A stretch of DNA of 64,000 bases from an uncultured Lachnospiraceae bacterium (lineage in GTDB: Bacteria > Bacillota > Clostridia > Lachnospirales > Lachnospiraceae), in assembly GCA_947625015.1 (NCBI GenBank), contig CANQMR010000009.1, positions 34,102 through 98,101 on the forward strand, in the 5' to 3' direction. Position numbers and translations under genes: made by a program. Shown here piece after piece: positions 16,656 through 25,626 of this stretch (positions are counted from its first letter, which is position 1; each line of letters opens with the position of its first letter). Below the pieces are notes generated by a model. That model did not search any database, had not been told where the DNA came from, and saw only the letters and a program-made list of their open reading frames with translations.

Positions 16656-18137
16656 TTAATATGCTAAATTTTCTTCAAAATAATAATGATAAACTTCCGC
16701 CGATCCTTCATTTACAAAAAACGGGTCAACCTGGATTTGTCCCTGTACGGTCATTTCGCCCACGCAGTTTGTTATACAAAAGGCCGGATCTTCTTTTCGG
16801 ATATTAAGTTCCATTAAATCCAACATTCTGGCATAACATCCATCCAATGCCTTCCCCCTTTTTCCTGCCAGCAGAATTATCAGATATTCCTCATAAGACA
16901 GTCCGGTTTTTACTTTCTTGGTTTGGTTTCCGGAAAGCAGGCTCTTTAATTGGGTATTCCAGTTCTCTTTTGTTTTGCAATAGGCAATTTCTTCCCCTGC
17001 CAGCAGGGCTTTCATCTCGCACAGAGTTTCTCCATACGCCCAACAGCCCAAAAGCAAATATTTAACCACTTCCATTAAAGCCGGCGTTCCCGTCGCCGTA
17101 CAGATACCCGCCGCTACCGTAAGCGCCTCGCTTTTTTTCTCGGTATCCGTTAAAAGATACGCATAATTTACCGGCATTCTTAACCAGATAATTTCGTCTA
17201 CTACCGCCTGTAAATTATCGTAATCACAGGATTTTCCTTTTAATATGTATTCCACTTCACACTGCATAACACAATCCGGTATCTGCTCTGTAGCATGGGA
17301 AAAATTACTGCCTGCATAATCTGCAAAAGCCGCCTGCTGTACTAAGGGATGAATATCATTATCCCCGGCGCTCTCCTTCAGAAAACTTTTTAGAAAAGAA
17401 ATATCCTGAAAACAATTATCTTTTATTTTGTCCTGTTCCTTTTCATATGCCGCGGATGGGGACATACTAAAATCCTGTTCCTTTTTAGAAATGGCGTTAC
17501 CCGGCATTACAACGGACAGTATCCCAAATTTCAAAGCCTCTTTTAATGTCTCTCTTGGATCTTCTGTTTCCGGCTTTTCCTCCGGCCCCTGTTGTTCCTC
17601 AACATGGTTTTTTTGTGTATCTTCATCAGATACCGGAATCTCTACGCCGTTTCTCTCCGTTTCACCGGCCGCGCTTTCAATGTCGCTGGTATTTTCCTTT
17701 AATTTTTCTGCAACCTCTTTTATTCGATTCAACGCTCCCGCTGCCTTTTCATATTCTGCAACCTGCTCTTTTACCTGACTTAAATTTTTCCATAATATAT
17801 CCTTCTTATCAACAAGCGCTATTTCTTCAACCGTAAAAGTATACAGATTCGTATCTTTTTCTCCATTTAAGGAAACCTCAAGATAGTCCTGCATTTTTTC
17901 TTCGGCTAACGCCGCGCTCCCTGTTCCATAGGTGGGATCCATAAATAATAAATGGTATCTCTCAAATAACATATTGTGATAATCCGCCAAAATGCTGGAG
18001 CGCATACTATGAACACAGGACAGCATTTTTACTCTGCCCATATGAATTTTTACCGCCTCCAGTGCAGTGAAGGTAAATAACAGTAAAACACTGATTATCA
18101 AAGTAAAAAATACCGTTGTATATCCCTTGTTATTCAT
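16656..18137 (-). CDS. DUF5702-type TadG-like protein
   Basis: The 493-residue protein from ATG 18137 (preceded by GGAGGTGT) starts with NNKGYTTVFFTLIISVLLLFTFTALE, a pseudopilin-like helix. An acidic, coiled region of about 60 residues (EKLKENTSDIESAAGETERN...) and a large outside domain follow. These are features of the DUF5702 family that sits in Firmicute tad loci in place of TadG. The longer open frame starting at 18215 lacks a binding site. Confidence 0.82.
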   Translation of the reverse strand: MNNKGYTTVFFTLIISVLLLFTFTALEAVKIHMGRVKMLSCVHSMRSSILADYHNMLFERYHLLFMDPTYGTGSAALAEEKMQDYLEVSLNGEKDTNLYTFTVEEIALVDKKDILWKNLSQVKEQVAEYEKAAGALNRIKEVAEKLKENTSDIESAAGETERNGVEIPVSDEDTQKNHVEEQQGPEEKPETEDPRETLKEALKFGILSVVMPGNAISKKEQDFSMSPSAAYEKEQDKIKDNCFQDISFLKSFLKESAGDNDIHPLVQQAAFADYAGSNFSHATEQIPDCVMQCEVEYILKGKSCDYDNLQAVVDEIIWLRMPVNYAYLLTDTEKKSEALTVAAGICTATGTPALMEVVKYLLLGCWAYGETLCEMKALLAGEEIAYCKTKENWNTQLKSLLSGNQTKKVKTGLSYEEYLIILLAGKRGKALDGCYARMLDLMELNIRKEDPAFCITNCVGEMTVQGQIQVDPFFVNEGSAEVYHYYFEENLAY

Positions 18138-18195
18138 AGTACACCTCCAAAAATTCTTGCTGGTTTTCCGGTCGCATCCGGTAATATTTCTTAGT

Positions 18196-18378
18196 TTAAT
18201 AAATTTTTTTGGCACTTTTGTTAATAGAGTCCCAGATGTTTTTTACCAATGCCGTAATCTGTTCCTTAAAAATTAGTACCATGGCAATTAACACCACAAT
18301 GATTAGTATAATTTCCACTACGCCCATTCCAGATTCGTCCCTCAGAAAATCTGTAATGGTTTTTTTCAGCCAGCCCAT
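18196..18378 (-). CDS. flp: Flp-type major pilin
   Basis: The 60-residue protein reads DESGMGVVEIILIIVVLIAMVLIF. Cleavage after Gly17 would leave a mature pilin with Glu at position 5, as expected for type IVb Flp pilins, followed by a basic tail. The start used (18378) follows AAGGAGG by 8 nt. ATG at 18384 and GTG at 18387 are less well placed. The prepilin peptidase at the head of the operon is its probable processing enzyme. Confidence 0.88.
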   Translation of the reverse strand: MGWLKKTITDFLRDESGMGVVEIILIIVVLIAMVLIFKEQITALVKNIWDSINKSAKKIY

Positions 18379-18396
18379 ATGCATCACCTCCTTTCC

Positions 18397-19746
18397 CTAT
18401 GCAAAACTCATAAACGCAGGAAGTATAATCATTAACATAATTACCACCAAAAGCATAATCATTGGCCCCAGCAATTTTGTTCCTGCTTCTTCCCCGTAAC
18501 GTTTTGCCAGATTCCTTCTCTCCTGCAAAGCGTTTGCCTCTTCTTGTTCCAGCGCTAACGTTAATCCCTTTGACCCTTTTTTGACGTTTTGCTCTAAAAG
18601 CGTCATCATCTTGATATAACAGGGCAGTTTAAGCCTCCGGCCCAACTGATAATATACCTGTTCCTCCGACATTCCTAATTCCATGCTGTTGTATGCTTTT
18701 TTCAGTTCGTCAATCAACGCTTTTCTGTAGTCGTCCTGACCGTATTTTTTTAACGCCTCTCTTTCTTTGTATTCTTCAATCAGCTTGGCGATAATGCTTT
18801 TCATCTGCATTCCTGCGCCGAAGAGCAAAACCACTTCATTGACAAACCAGGGATAACTTTTCTGCAACAATTCCTGTCGTTTTTTTTCATTGATTTTCAG
18901 ATTTTCCTGCTCCCGTAAAAGCAGAAGGCCCGCTACTAAAAAACCTGCCAATAATACATGCCCAGACGTTATCCCGCCGGCGTCTGTTCTTGATATCTGT
19001 ACGCCGTCTATGGATGTGGGCAGAATCATCTGCTGATCATACAATGCTTCTCTTTCTTTTTTTTCTATCGTTTTTTTAACCTGGTCAAACTTTTTTTCCA
19101 ATGCGCTTTTTGCTTTGGGATAAATAATCAGGTCGTAGGTTTTTTCCTGATGCGTATCGCTATAGCGAAGAATGATTTTTAATTTTACCGATATTCCTTT
19201 TATCTGCTGTTCATTTGTATATCCTAAAGCAGTCAGTTCTTCCTCCGAATTACAAACTTTTCCGTCCTGTCCAACCAGACTGTACGGTTCCGGTTCCACT
19301 TCCAGATCAAAGGGATATTGCTCGTCATCCAACGAAAAATCCAGATCGCCGGTTATATGCGTCAGCGTATTGTTACCGCCCTTCATGTGTCCGTCCAGAT
19401 AGGAAAATGCTTTTTCCATCCGCTGCTTTGTCTGTTCCTTCGTCAATTCTCTTGCCCTTAGTTCCATGCTTACCGCTTCTGTCGTCTCGCCCGCTTTAAG
19501 CATAAAACCGATCTGCTCCCCGTCTCCTCCATATCCCTCCCGGTCAATTACTATTTCCCGCGGCTCTTTGACAAACGTAAGGCACAGGCTTAACGCAGTA
19601 ACGCCTGATAAGAACAGCCAGATTCCCAAATGCTGTCTGGCAAACCAGAGGACTTTCCGGTTTTTCCTGTCTTTAACGGGAACCGCCAATCCCGCCCCTA
19701 TTAAAATGAATAACGTTATCAGGATTATGCCATTGATTATTCTCAT
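18397..19746 (-). CDS. tadC: TadC-like inner membrane platform protein with a large insert
   Basis: The ATG at 19746 overlaps the stop of tadB in an ATGA. The protein has two N-terminal membrane helices, then about 200 residues of charged, outside-like sequence. A third membrane segment (GHVLLAGFLVAGLLLL) precedes the GspF-like cytoplasmic domain (YPWFVNEVVLLFGAGMQMKSII), and a helix at the very end (MIMLLVVIMLMIILP) closes it. TadC partners with TadB beneath the pilus. The long insert is not typical of proteobacterial TadC. Confidence 0.85.
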   Translation of the reverse strand: MRIINGIILITLFILIGAGLAVPVKDRKNRKVLWFARQHLGIWLFLSGVTALSLCLTFVKEPREIVIDREGYGGDGEQIGFMLKAGETTEAVSMELRARELTKEQTKQRMEKAFSYLDGHMKGGNNTLTHITGDLDFSLDDEQYPFDLEVEPEPYSLVGQDGKVCNSEEELTALGYTNEQQIKGISVKLKIILRYSDTHQEKTYDLIIYPKAKSALEKKFDQVKKTIEKKEREALYDQQMILPTSIDGVQISRTDAGGITSGHVLLAGFLVAGLLLLREQENLKINEKKRQELLQKSYPWFVNEVVLLFGAGMQMKSIIAKLIEEYKEREALKKYGQDDYRKALIDELKKAYNSMELGMSEEQVYYQLGRRLKLPCYIKMMTLLEQNVKKGSKGLTLALEQEEANALQERRNLAKRYGEEAGTKLLGPMIMLLVVIMLMIILPAFMSFA

Positions 19747-20549
19747 ACCTGTATCTCCATTATTTTTCCTGCCCACAACTCAGCGATATAGATTAAAATC
19801 AAAAAAGCCGTCATCAGCATTGCGCCCAGCGCATTATGATAAAGTACCTGCAAAAATCCCCCGTTGCTTACCCGCAAATACAAAATAATTGCATACGGCA
19901 TAATCATCATAATCTGCTCCTCCAGTTTTTTGGCGGAAATCATGGTCTCAATTTCCTGTTCAACGGAAATTTTATCTCCAATACTGGCAACTGTTTTTTG
20001 AATAATCCGAATCAAATTGCCGCCGCTTTTCTTTGCCGCCATAACCACATTTGCAAAATTCTGAATATCGTCGATTCCGCTCCGCTCTCCGAAATCCTTA
20101 AGCAGGCGTTCTAACGGAATATTCATTTTTAGACCGGACACAATAATATTCAATTCTTCAAATATAAAACATTTTTTATCATAGACCAAAGACAGATCCC
20201 TGCCGGCGGCTTCAAATGAATGTTCCAGGGAATATCCTGCATTCAGAGACGTTACCAACGCCTCAATCATGGATTTGAATTGCAGCGTTAATTCCCGTTT
20301 TTGCTTTTCGTGCTTTTGTTTTTTCAGCCTTCGGTAATCCATTATGGCAAACGGGAACAAAATCATCACCGCTTTGGCGGAATCGTAAAACAAATAGCAG
20401 ATAACCGCGCCTTTCACAAACAACCTGATTATGTATTCTAACCAGTCGCTGTATTTAAAGCGGTATATTCTGTAATCTCTGTGTCTGTTTTTTTCATTTA
20501 TTCTTTTTTTCCTAAATTTCTTATTTGATTGGGTCGTTTTTTTAATCAA
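19743..20549 (-). CDS. tadB: TadB-like membrane platform protein
   Basis: I place the start at TTG 20549, with GGAGGG 9 nt before it, overlapping the tadA stop by 8 nt. The open frame extends upstream to 20657, inside tadA, without a site. The protein has a very basic N-terminus, two membrane segments, a GspF-like domain (MIEALVTSLNAGYSLEHSFEAAGRDL) and further segments at the C-terminus (MMIMPYAIILYLR, AMLMTAFLILIYI). Confidence 0.85.
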   Translation of the reverse strand: MIKKTTQSNKKFRKKRINEKNRHRDYRIYRFKYSDWLEYIIRLFVKGAVICYLFYDSAKAVMILFPFAIMDYRRLKKQKHEKQKRELTLQFKSMIEALVTSLNAGYSLEHSFEAAGRDLSLVYDKKCFIFEELNIIVSGLKMNIPLERLLKDFGERSGIDDIQNFANVVMAAKKSGGNLIRIIQKTVASIGDKISVEQEIETMISAKKLEEQIMMIMPYAIILYLRVSNGGFLQVLYHNALGAMLMTAFLILIYIAELWAGKIMEIQV

Positions 20550-21777
20550 TTTTTTTATCCCTCCAGCTATTTTGTAACAATTTTTGTTTATGTAAAAGTT
20601 CTTCTTTCGGTAAAAGTTTTCCCTGCACAATACCCTTATCCTCTCCGGTCTCCTCAAATTGGAACAGTGAGTGCATTTCTATTTCTCCCTGTTTTACGCC
20701 CAATATCTCGCTGATTTCTAAAACGCGCCTGCTGTTATCCCTCAACCTGCCTAAATGGACTACGATATCGATAGCCGCAGCAATCTGTTGCCGGATTGCC
20801 AAAATCGGCATATCATATCCCATCAAAATCATTGTCTCTAATCTCAGCATCATATCTTTTGCACAATTTCCATGTCCTGTACTGATACTGCCATCATGGC
20901 CGGTCAACATACTGTTGGCCATGTCCATGGCTGCGGAGTCCCTTACCTCCCCTACAATAATTCTATCCGGCCGCATCCTGAGCGCCGCTTTAATTAACTG
21001 AGACATTGTAATCTCATTTTCCCCTTCCACATTCGCATTGCGGGTTTCGAGCCGCACCAAATTGGGAATCCCTTCTATCCGCAATTCTGCCGAATCTTCT
21101 ATGGTAATCACCCGCTCTTCCGACGGAATATAATTGCTCAGAACATTTAAAAATGTGGTTTTCCCACTGCCGGTACCCCCGCTGATAAAAATGTTATACT
21201 TTGCCTGTACCAGTTTCTGTAAAAATTCAGCCGCCTCCGCTGTAATGGAATTTATCTCTATTAATTTTTTCATTGTAAAAAATTCTCTGGGAAACTTACG
21301 GATAGTCATCACAGCGCCGTTCAACGCTACCGGCGGCAGCACCACATTTACCCGCGAACCGTCCGAAAGTCTCGCATCCACAATAGGCACGCTTTCGTTT
21401 ACTATCCGATTGCAGCTACCGACAATCTGCTGTATTACATTTCTTAACCGTTCCTCTGTGGCAAACGCTACCGGCACCTGCTTCAGCTTTCCGGCTTTTT
21501 CAATAAAAATATGGCTTTTTCCGTTAATCATAATCTCGGAAATATCTTCGTCTTCCAGCAATTCGGATAACACATCCAGTTTCCGCAGGGCATTAAACAA
21601 TTCTTTTTTTAACGTCCTTTTTTCTGCAATAGACAGACAAGTTTCCCTGCCTCTTTGTAACACTGCTGCTTCAATCAGATCTTGTATCTCCGCGTCTGTC
21701 AGGTCGTTACCGTAATCCAGTTCCTCCATCAGTTTTTCATGTAGTTTTTGTTTTTCCTGTTCCAGCCAATCCGTCAA
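20542..21777 (-). CDS. tadA: TadA/CpaF secretion ATPase
   Basis: The 411-residue ATPase powers pilus assembly. Walker A GGTGSGKTT is at about residues 199-207. IIVGEVRDSAAMDM contains the Walker B, and STGHGN is the histidine box. The N-terminal part with EDISEIMING and SRVNVVLPP is the CpaF type. The start is TTG with GGAGG upstream, one base after the previous gene's stop. Confidence 0.95.
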   Translation of the reverse strand: MTDWLEQEKQKLHEKLMEELDYGNDLTDAEIQDLIEAAVLQRGRETCLSIAEKRTLKKELFNALRKLDVLSELLEDEDISEIMINGKSHIFIEKAGKLKQVPVAFATEERLRNVIQQIVGSCNRIVNESVPIVDARLSDGSRVNVVLPPVALNGAVMTIRKFPREFFTMKKLIEINSITAEAAEFLQKLVQAKYNIFISGGTGSGKTTFLNVLSNYIPSEERVITIEDSAELRIEGIPNLVRLETRNANVEGENEITMSQLIKAALRMRPDRIIVGEVRDSAAMDMANSMLTGHDGSISTGHGNCAKDMMLRLETMILMGYDMPILAIRQQIAAAIDIVVHLGRLRDNSRRVLEISEILGVKQGEIEMHSLFQFEETGEDKGIVQGKLLPKEELLHKQKLLQNSWRDKKID

Positions 21778-21778
21778 C

Positions 21779-22702
21779 CTATTTTTCCTCCAGAAAATGT
21801 TTCATGATCCCTTCCACCTCGTTCCGGTTACTCATATTGATAAAGTCAATCTGCCGCGCTATGACGTCGTCGCAATACATGGCGAGCATTTCCTCAAAAT
21901 TCTTTTTCTTAATCATGGAAATCTCTCCCTTTAAATAGGGAACCAAGACATGGTCAAACAGGGATAAAATCCTAAAATCTGCCAATACGCCCGTCCCTAT
22001 ATCAAAAACAGCGCCGGTATGCTCACACTTTGGCAGAACTTCCATAAGCCATTCCATGTCTGCATATTCCATCTGTCTTGTGTCAAAAAGAGACCTGCCG
22101 GAATCAATAACGCCATTACTGCTTTCTATAATCGATAACAACTTATCTTCCTGCCGCTCTTTAACATGGTAGAAAAAATCCCTGCTTTCTGTCCCGCCGC
22201 TTAATCCTTCCCCGGAAAACGAACTGTAATCCTCCATACCTATATAAATCCATCTTCCGTACTTTTCCTGTTGAACGATTTCTAACGCCAGCGTTGTTTT
22301 CCCGCATCTGCCCACCGGAGAATAAATGGCAATTACCGGTTTTCTAAATCCGTTGGTCTTTGCCATACCGGCTATCATTTCCTCTAACATTTTCCCAATC
22401 GCTTTTGCACTCTGATACCGGTAAATTTCATAAAATCCTAATTCATGCTTCTCTGTCTCCTGCCGGCCGGACAACCACAAAAAAGATAACGGCTTATATG
22501 TGCCCTGCAACTGTCTCAGCTCTTCCTGATTGGTGCCTGCTACAATATCTAACTGCCCTTTATCAAGATATGAACTCAACACCTGCCTGTCAGTAAACGC
22601 CGCCGTCAGCCAATTTCCTTTGCCATACCGCCCAAGATAAGCCGACAGCATCTGTACATATTCCTGTTCTTCATCGAGTATTCCGATTTTTACCATATGC
22701 AT
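21779..22702 (-). CDS. TadZ/CpaE-like P-loop protein
   Basis: The 307-residue protein begins with a receiver-like fold (KIGILDEEQEYVQMLSAYL). It then has a ParA/MinD-type nucleotide loop, SPVGRCGKTTLAL, at about residues 127-139, and the region VFDIGTGVLADFRILSLFDHVLVPYL. This is the layout of CpaE/TadZ, which localises the pilus machine. The Walker A is slightly deviant (GRCGKTT). It is upstream of tadA. Confidence 0.82.
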   Translation of the reverse strand: MHMVKIGILDEEQEYVQMLSAYLGRYGKGNWLTAAFTDRQVLSSYLDKGQLDIVAGTNQEELRQLQGTYKPLSFLWLSGRQETEKHELGFYEIYRYQSAKAIGKMLEEMIAGMAKTNGFRKPVIAIYSPVGRCGKTTLALEIVQQEKYGRWIYIGMEDYSSFSGEGLSGGTESRDFFYHVKERQEDKLLSIIESSNGVIDSGRSLFDTRQMEYADMEWLMEVLPKCEHTGAVFDIGTGVLADFRILSLFDHVLVPYLKGEISMIKKKNFEEMLAMYCDDVIARQIDFINMSNRNEVEGIMKHFLEEK

Positions 22703-22726
22703 ATATTCGTACCTTTCCTTTTGTTT

Positions 22727-23176
22727 TTACCGCAGGAGTCTGCATAACTGCGCTATTGCGGCCGCCATTGCAATGGGAACGGAAAAATGTATAGTTTCTT
22801 TTTTTATATATACAGGCCGCTTCCTTAAAGCCCGCATCCCCATACGCAATAGCGAAATTGCCGCTCCGGCAAAAAACGACATGATTATAATGGATATAAT
22901 ATTTTCCGGAAAAAATACCGCCAATACCGTTAGCAGTTTAATGTCTCCCGCACCCAGTCCCTTTATGACAAATAAAAAAAACAGACTGATTACGACGACA
23001 ACCGCTTTTTTAATACAATACAAAACATCTGATCTCCCTCCTTCTATCCCTGTACAGAACAATCCCAAAATAAATCCGGCGCCGGTTAACAGATTTGCTA
23101 TTTTTCCTTTTTTTATATCCATATAGACAGCCGAACCCAGCAACACAAACGCAATTCCTGATTTTATATAAATCAT
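22727..23176 (-). CDS. A24 prepilin peptidase (TadV/CpaA)
   Basis: The 149-residue membrane protein has aspartates Asp20 (YMDIKKGKIAN) and Asp78 in GLGAGDIKLL, the GxGD motif. It is a short single-domain type without the methylase zinc module, and should cleave Flp and TadE-like proteins. It is the first gene of the tad operon. Confidence 0.92.
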   Translation of the reverse strand: MIYIKSGIAFVLLGSAVYMDIKKGKIANLLTGAGFILGLFCTGIEGGRSDVLYCIKKAVVVVISLFFLFVIKGLGAGDIKLLTVLAVFFPENIISIIIMSFFAGAAISLLRMGMRALRKRPVYIKKETIHFSVPIAMAAAIAQLCRLLR

Positions 23177-23511
23177 ATTTCACCTCCTCCGCTTTGCCGG
23201 AATGAATAAATCCTGACTTATTTTTTGCCATTATAATGTGCGGTTTTTTCCCTGTCTACGATTTTGAACGAAATATAAGAATAAAGTTTTCGCATTTCAA
23301 AATGAGCGATTTTTTTTGAACTCCCCGGTAAAATATTTGAAATGCGTGACATGATTTTCTGAAACAAACGACAAATTTATTAAACGAATGACATAATTTA
23401 TATTCTTCTGAAAAAATTTTTTTCATATGAATATATTTCCAATTCCTGTCCTATAATTAAATAGAGGAAAACCCGTTTACCTTTTCATACATAAAAAGAA
23501 AGGAGGCCGCT
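23177..23511. promoter_or_regulatory. Divergent control region of the tad operon
   Basis: These 335 bases hold no gene. CGCATTTCAAA (23291-23301) and TTTGAAATGCG (23336-23346) form a perfect 11-bp inverted repeat. Next to it, three copies of a GACA-AT-rich motif begin at 23348, 23370 and 23390, spaced 22 and 20 bp. A TATAAT (23452-23457) for the plus-strand gene has no good -35. AT-rich DNA and a TGAAAAAATTTTTTTCA palindrome lie between. Confidence 0.45.
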
Positions 23512-23763
23512 ATGCGCACGAATTCATCAGGCACCCACACCGGTCTGCGGCACAAAAAAAAGAACCGTCCCGCACAGGAAATTACGGTGACCGATCCTAC
23601 CCTGTTAGATGATTTGGGAAATGTTAAAAAAGATATCGACACGATTTTACTACATCTCAATTACCAGACGGATCCGGATTTAATCGACTCCTACGCATAC
23701 CAGTTAAAAAGCGCCTATATGCGGTACAAATTCCTGCTCCGTCAGATTCAAAAAGCGCAATAA
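23512..23763 (+). CDS. DUF2508 (YaaL-like) small protein
   Basis: The 83-residue protein ends in TDPDLIDSYAYQLKSAYMRYKFLL, which is the DUF2508 signature as I recall it. It is basic at the front and soluble. Function is unknown. The start follows AAAGGAGG. It is divergent from the tad operon and alone on its strand. Confidence 0.75.
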   Translation: MRTNSSGTHTGLRHKKKNRPAQEITVTDPTLLDDLGNVKKDIDTILLHLNYQTDPDLIDSYAYQLKSAYMRYKFLLRQIQKAQ

Positions 23764-23798
23764 AAAACCGGTTCAACGAACAGATGTCGCTGAACCGG
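23762..23798 (-). terminator. Terminator of the histidine kinase gene
   Basis: CCGGTTCA and TGAACCGG pair around a 15-nt loop. On the minus strand the stem is followed by TTTTTTA. It overlaps the stop codon of the convergent gene. Confidence 0.8.
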
Positions 23799-23817
23799 CA
23801 AATTATTGCGGAACCGT

Positions 23818-25626
23818 TTAATCCTCTTTGTCTACATATTTGTTAAGCGTCTCTACCACGTCATTCAGATTATAAGGCTTTGCAATGTAGTCGTCTAACT
23901 TGGCCTCTAAGATACGCTCCTTATCCCCAAACATCGCCCGGGCCGTAACGGCGATAATCGGAAGACGCTTTCTGTTCTCCTGCAATTCGATAGCCCGAAT
24001 CTCCTGGGTGGCTGCCAAGCCGTCCATAACCGGCATCTGCACATCGAAAAGCGCAGCCTGATATTCCTTCTGCCGGAACAGCTCTACCGCCTTCTCCCCG
24101 TTCTCTGCGATATCGTACGAATATCCCGCCATACCTAGCAGCTTGCCAATTACCTGCTGGTTTACCGGCTCATCTTCCGCTACCAAAATTCTTGCTCTGG
24201 AGTGGCCTGCTAAAGAGAATACTGCCGGATCTTCTGATTCTTCCGCATTGGTATCTTCCTCTGCCTCATCCGCCGGCTTAATCAGCTTAAGCGGTACCTC
24301 TACGATAAAGGTGGAACCCAGTCCCTCCTTACTCTGCACAGTAATCGTGCCGCCCATAAGCTCCACTATCTGCTTGGTAATTACCAGACCCAGACCGGAA
24401 CCGCCATATTTACGGGTATCTGAAGCGTCTACCTGGGAAAACCGGATAAACAGCTTGCTTCTGTCCTCATCCGCAATACCGATACCGGTATCTGCAACCG
24501 CAATCCGGAGCTTTACCTTATCCAGCATATCGTCAAGACAGGCCACCTTAACCCGGACGCCGCCCTCCGTCGTAAACTTAATGGCATTGGAAAGCAGACA
24601 GTTTAACACCTGCTGGATTCTCTGGCCGTCGCCCCGTACCAGCGCGGGTATGTTGGCGCCAAAAGTACAATCCAGGGAAATGCCCTTGCTGGTAGCAATC
24701 GGCACCTGCGCAGCCACCGTCTCTTCAATGGCAGCCTTTAAGTCAAAGTTCTCTTCCCTTAAGTTATATTTCCCGGCTTCCAGCTTGGAAATATCCAGAA
24801 TGTCATTAATCAGCCGTAGCAGATTATCGGCGCAGTTCTTGGCGGTCGTTAAGTTATCCCTGTGATCCGCCTGTAAATCCTCGGCCATAAGGGTAAGCTG
24901 TAACATACCCAAAATTCCGTTAATCGGCGTACGAATCTCATGCGACATATTCGCCAGAAATTCAGACTGGGTTTTATAGGCCGCATTTGCATTCTTGATG
25001 GCTGCGGACAATTTATCCTCCGTCTCCTTCTGCTCGGTAATATCAATAACCACCATGTTGATATAATCACTTTCCGATTTGTACATAACCGTATTGAATA
25101 CCTTATTCAGCTTTTCCATGGTAATCTCTACCGTCAAAAGCTCGCCCTGCTTGGTGCCGGAATTATTATAAGCCTCAAACCATGCGCTGATATCCTGTAA
25201 CACCTCTACCCGGCTGTCAGAGATGACCTTGCCGTAATAATCCGAAATATCCAGATCAAACAATTTTCCGAAAGTCTCGTTGGCGTCGGCAATCTTATAC
25301 CCCATATTTCTTCCGGTCTGCGCGTCCCGAAGAATCTGCGCCTGCGCAAAACCAACCGGCAGATTCAAAAACAGCCGTTTGTACTTGTCGCTCTTCACTG
25401 TGGATTCCTTTTCCTCATCAGCGATAAATTTGAACATGGCGGCGCCTATCACCACAGCTAATATAATGATTACTACCGATACGGCTATCATGGTCCCCTT
25501 TACCTGCGCGCCCTGGTCCAGCTTGCCGAAGATAATAAAATCACCCACGATTGTCACCGCCATCAGCAGCAAAATCAGTACGGCGTACACTATCTTCAGC
25601 GTTATCCCTCCATCATTTTTCTTCAT
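23818..25626 (-). CDS. Hybrid sensor histidine kinase
   Basis: The protein has two N-terminal membrane helices, a PAS-like segment (about residues 80-200), then the H-box SHEIRTPINGILGML near residue 228. The ATP domain (NAIKF, DTGIGI, GSGLGLVI) and a C-terminal receiver (VAEDEPVNQQVI, FDVQMPVMDG) follow. The receiver has no output domain, so a further partner is needed; none is adjacent. ATG 25626 is 8 nt after GGAGG, while ATG 25632 is too close. It overlaps the end of the YfhO gene by 14 nt. Confidence 0.93.
   Translation of the reverse strand: MKKNDGGITLKIVYAVLILLLMAVTIVGDFIIFGKLDQGAQVKGTMIAVSVVIIILAVVIGAAMFKFIADEEKESTVKSDKYKRLFLNLPVGFAQAQILRDAQTGRNMGYKIADANETFGKLFDLDISDYYGKVISDSRVEVLQDISAWFEAYNNSGTKQGELLTVEITMEKLNKVFNTVMYKSESDYINMVVIDITEQKETEDKLSAAIKNANAAYKTQSEFLANMSHEIRTPINGILGMLQLTLMAEDLQADHRDNLTTAKNCADNLLRLINDILDISKLEAGKYNLREENFDLKAAIEETVAAQVPIATSKGISLDCTFGANIPALVRGDGQRIQQVLNCLLSNAIKFTTEGGVRVKVACLDDMLDKVKLRIAVADTGIGIADEDRSKLFIRFSQVDASDTRKYGGSGLGLVITKQIVELMGGTITVQSKEGLGSTFIVEVPLKLIKPADEAEEDTNAEESEDPAVFSLAGHSRARILVAEDEPVNQQVIGKLLGMAGYSYDIAENGEKAVELFRQKEYQAALFDVQMPVMDGLAATQEIRAIELQENRKRLPIIAVTARAMFGDKERILEAKLDDYIAKPYNLNDVVETLNKYVDKED

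Noticed and set aside
18138..18215. 26-residue upstream extension of the DUF5702 protein
   Set aside because: The extension lacks a binding site and spoils the pilin-like N-terminus; GGAGGTGT precedes the ATG at 18137.
20550..20657. Longer TadB starting inside tadA
   Set aside because: No ribosome binding site, and the peptide is only the shadow of tadA.
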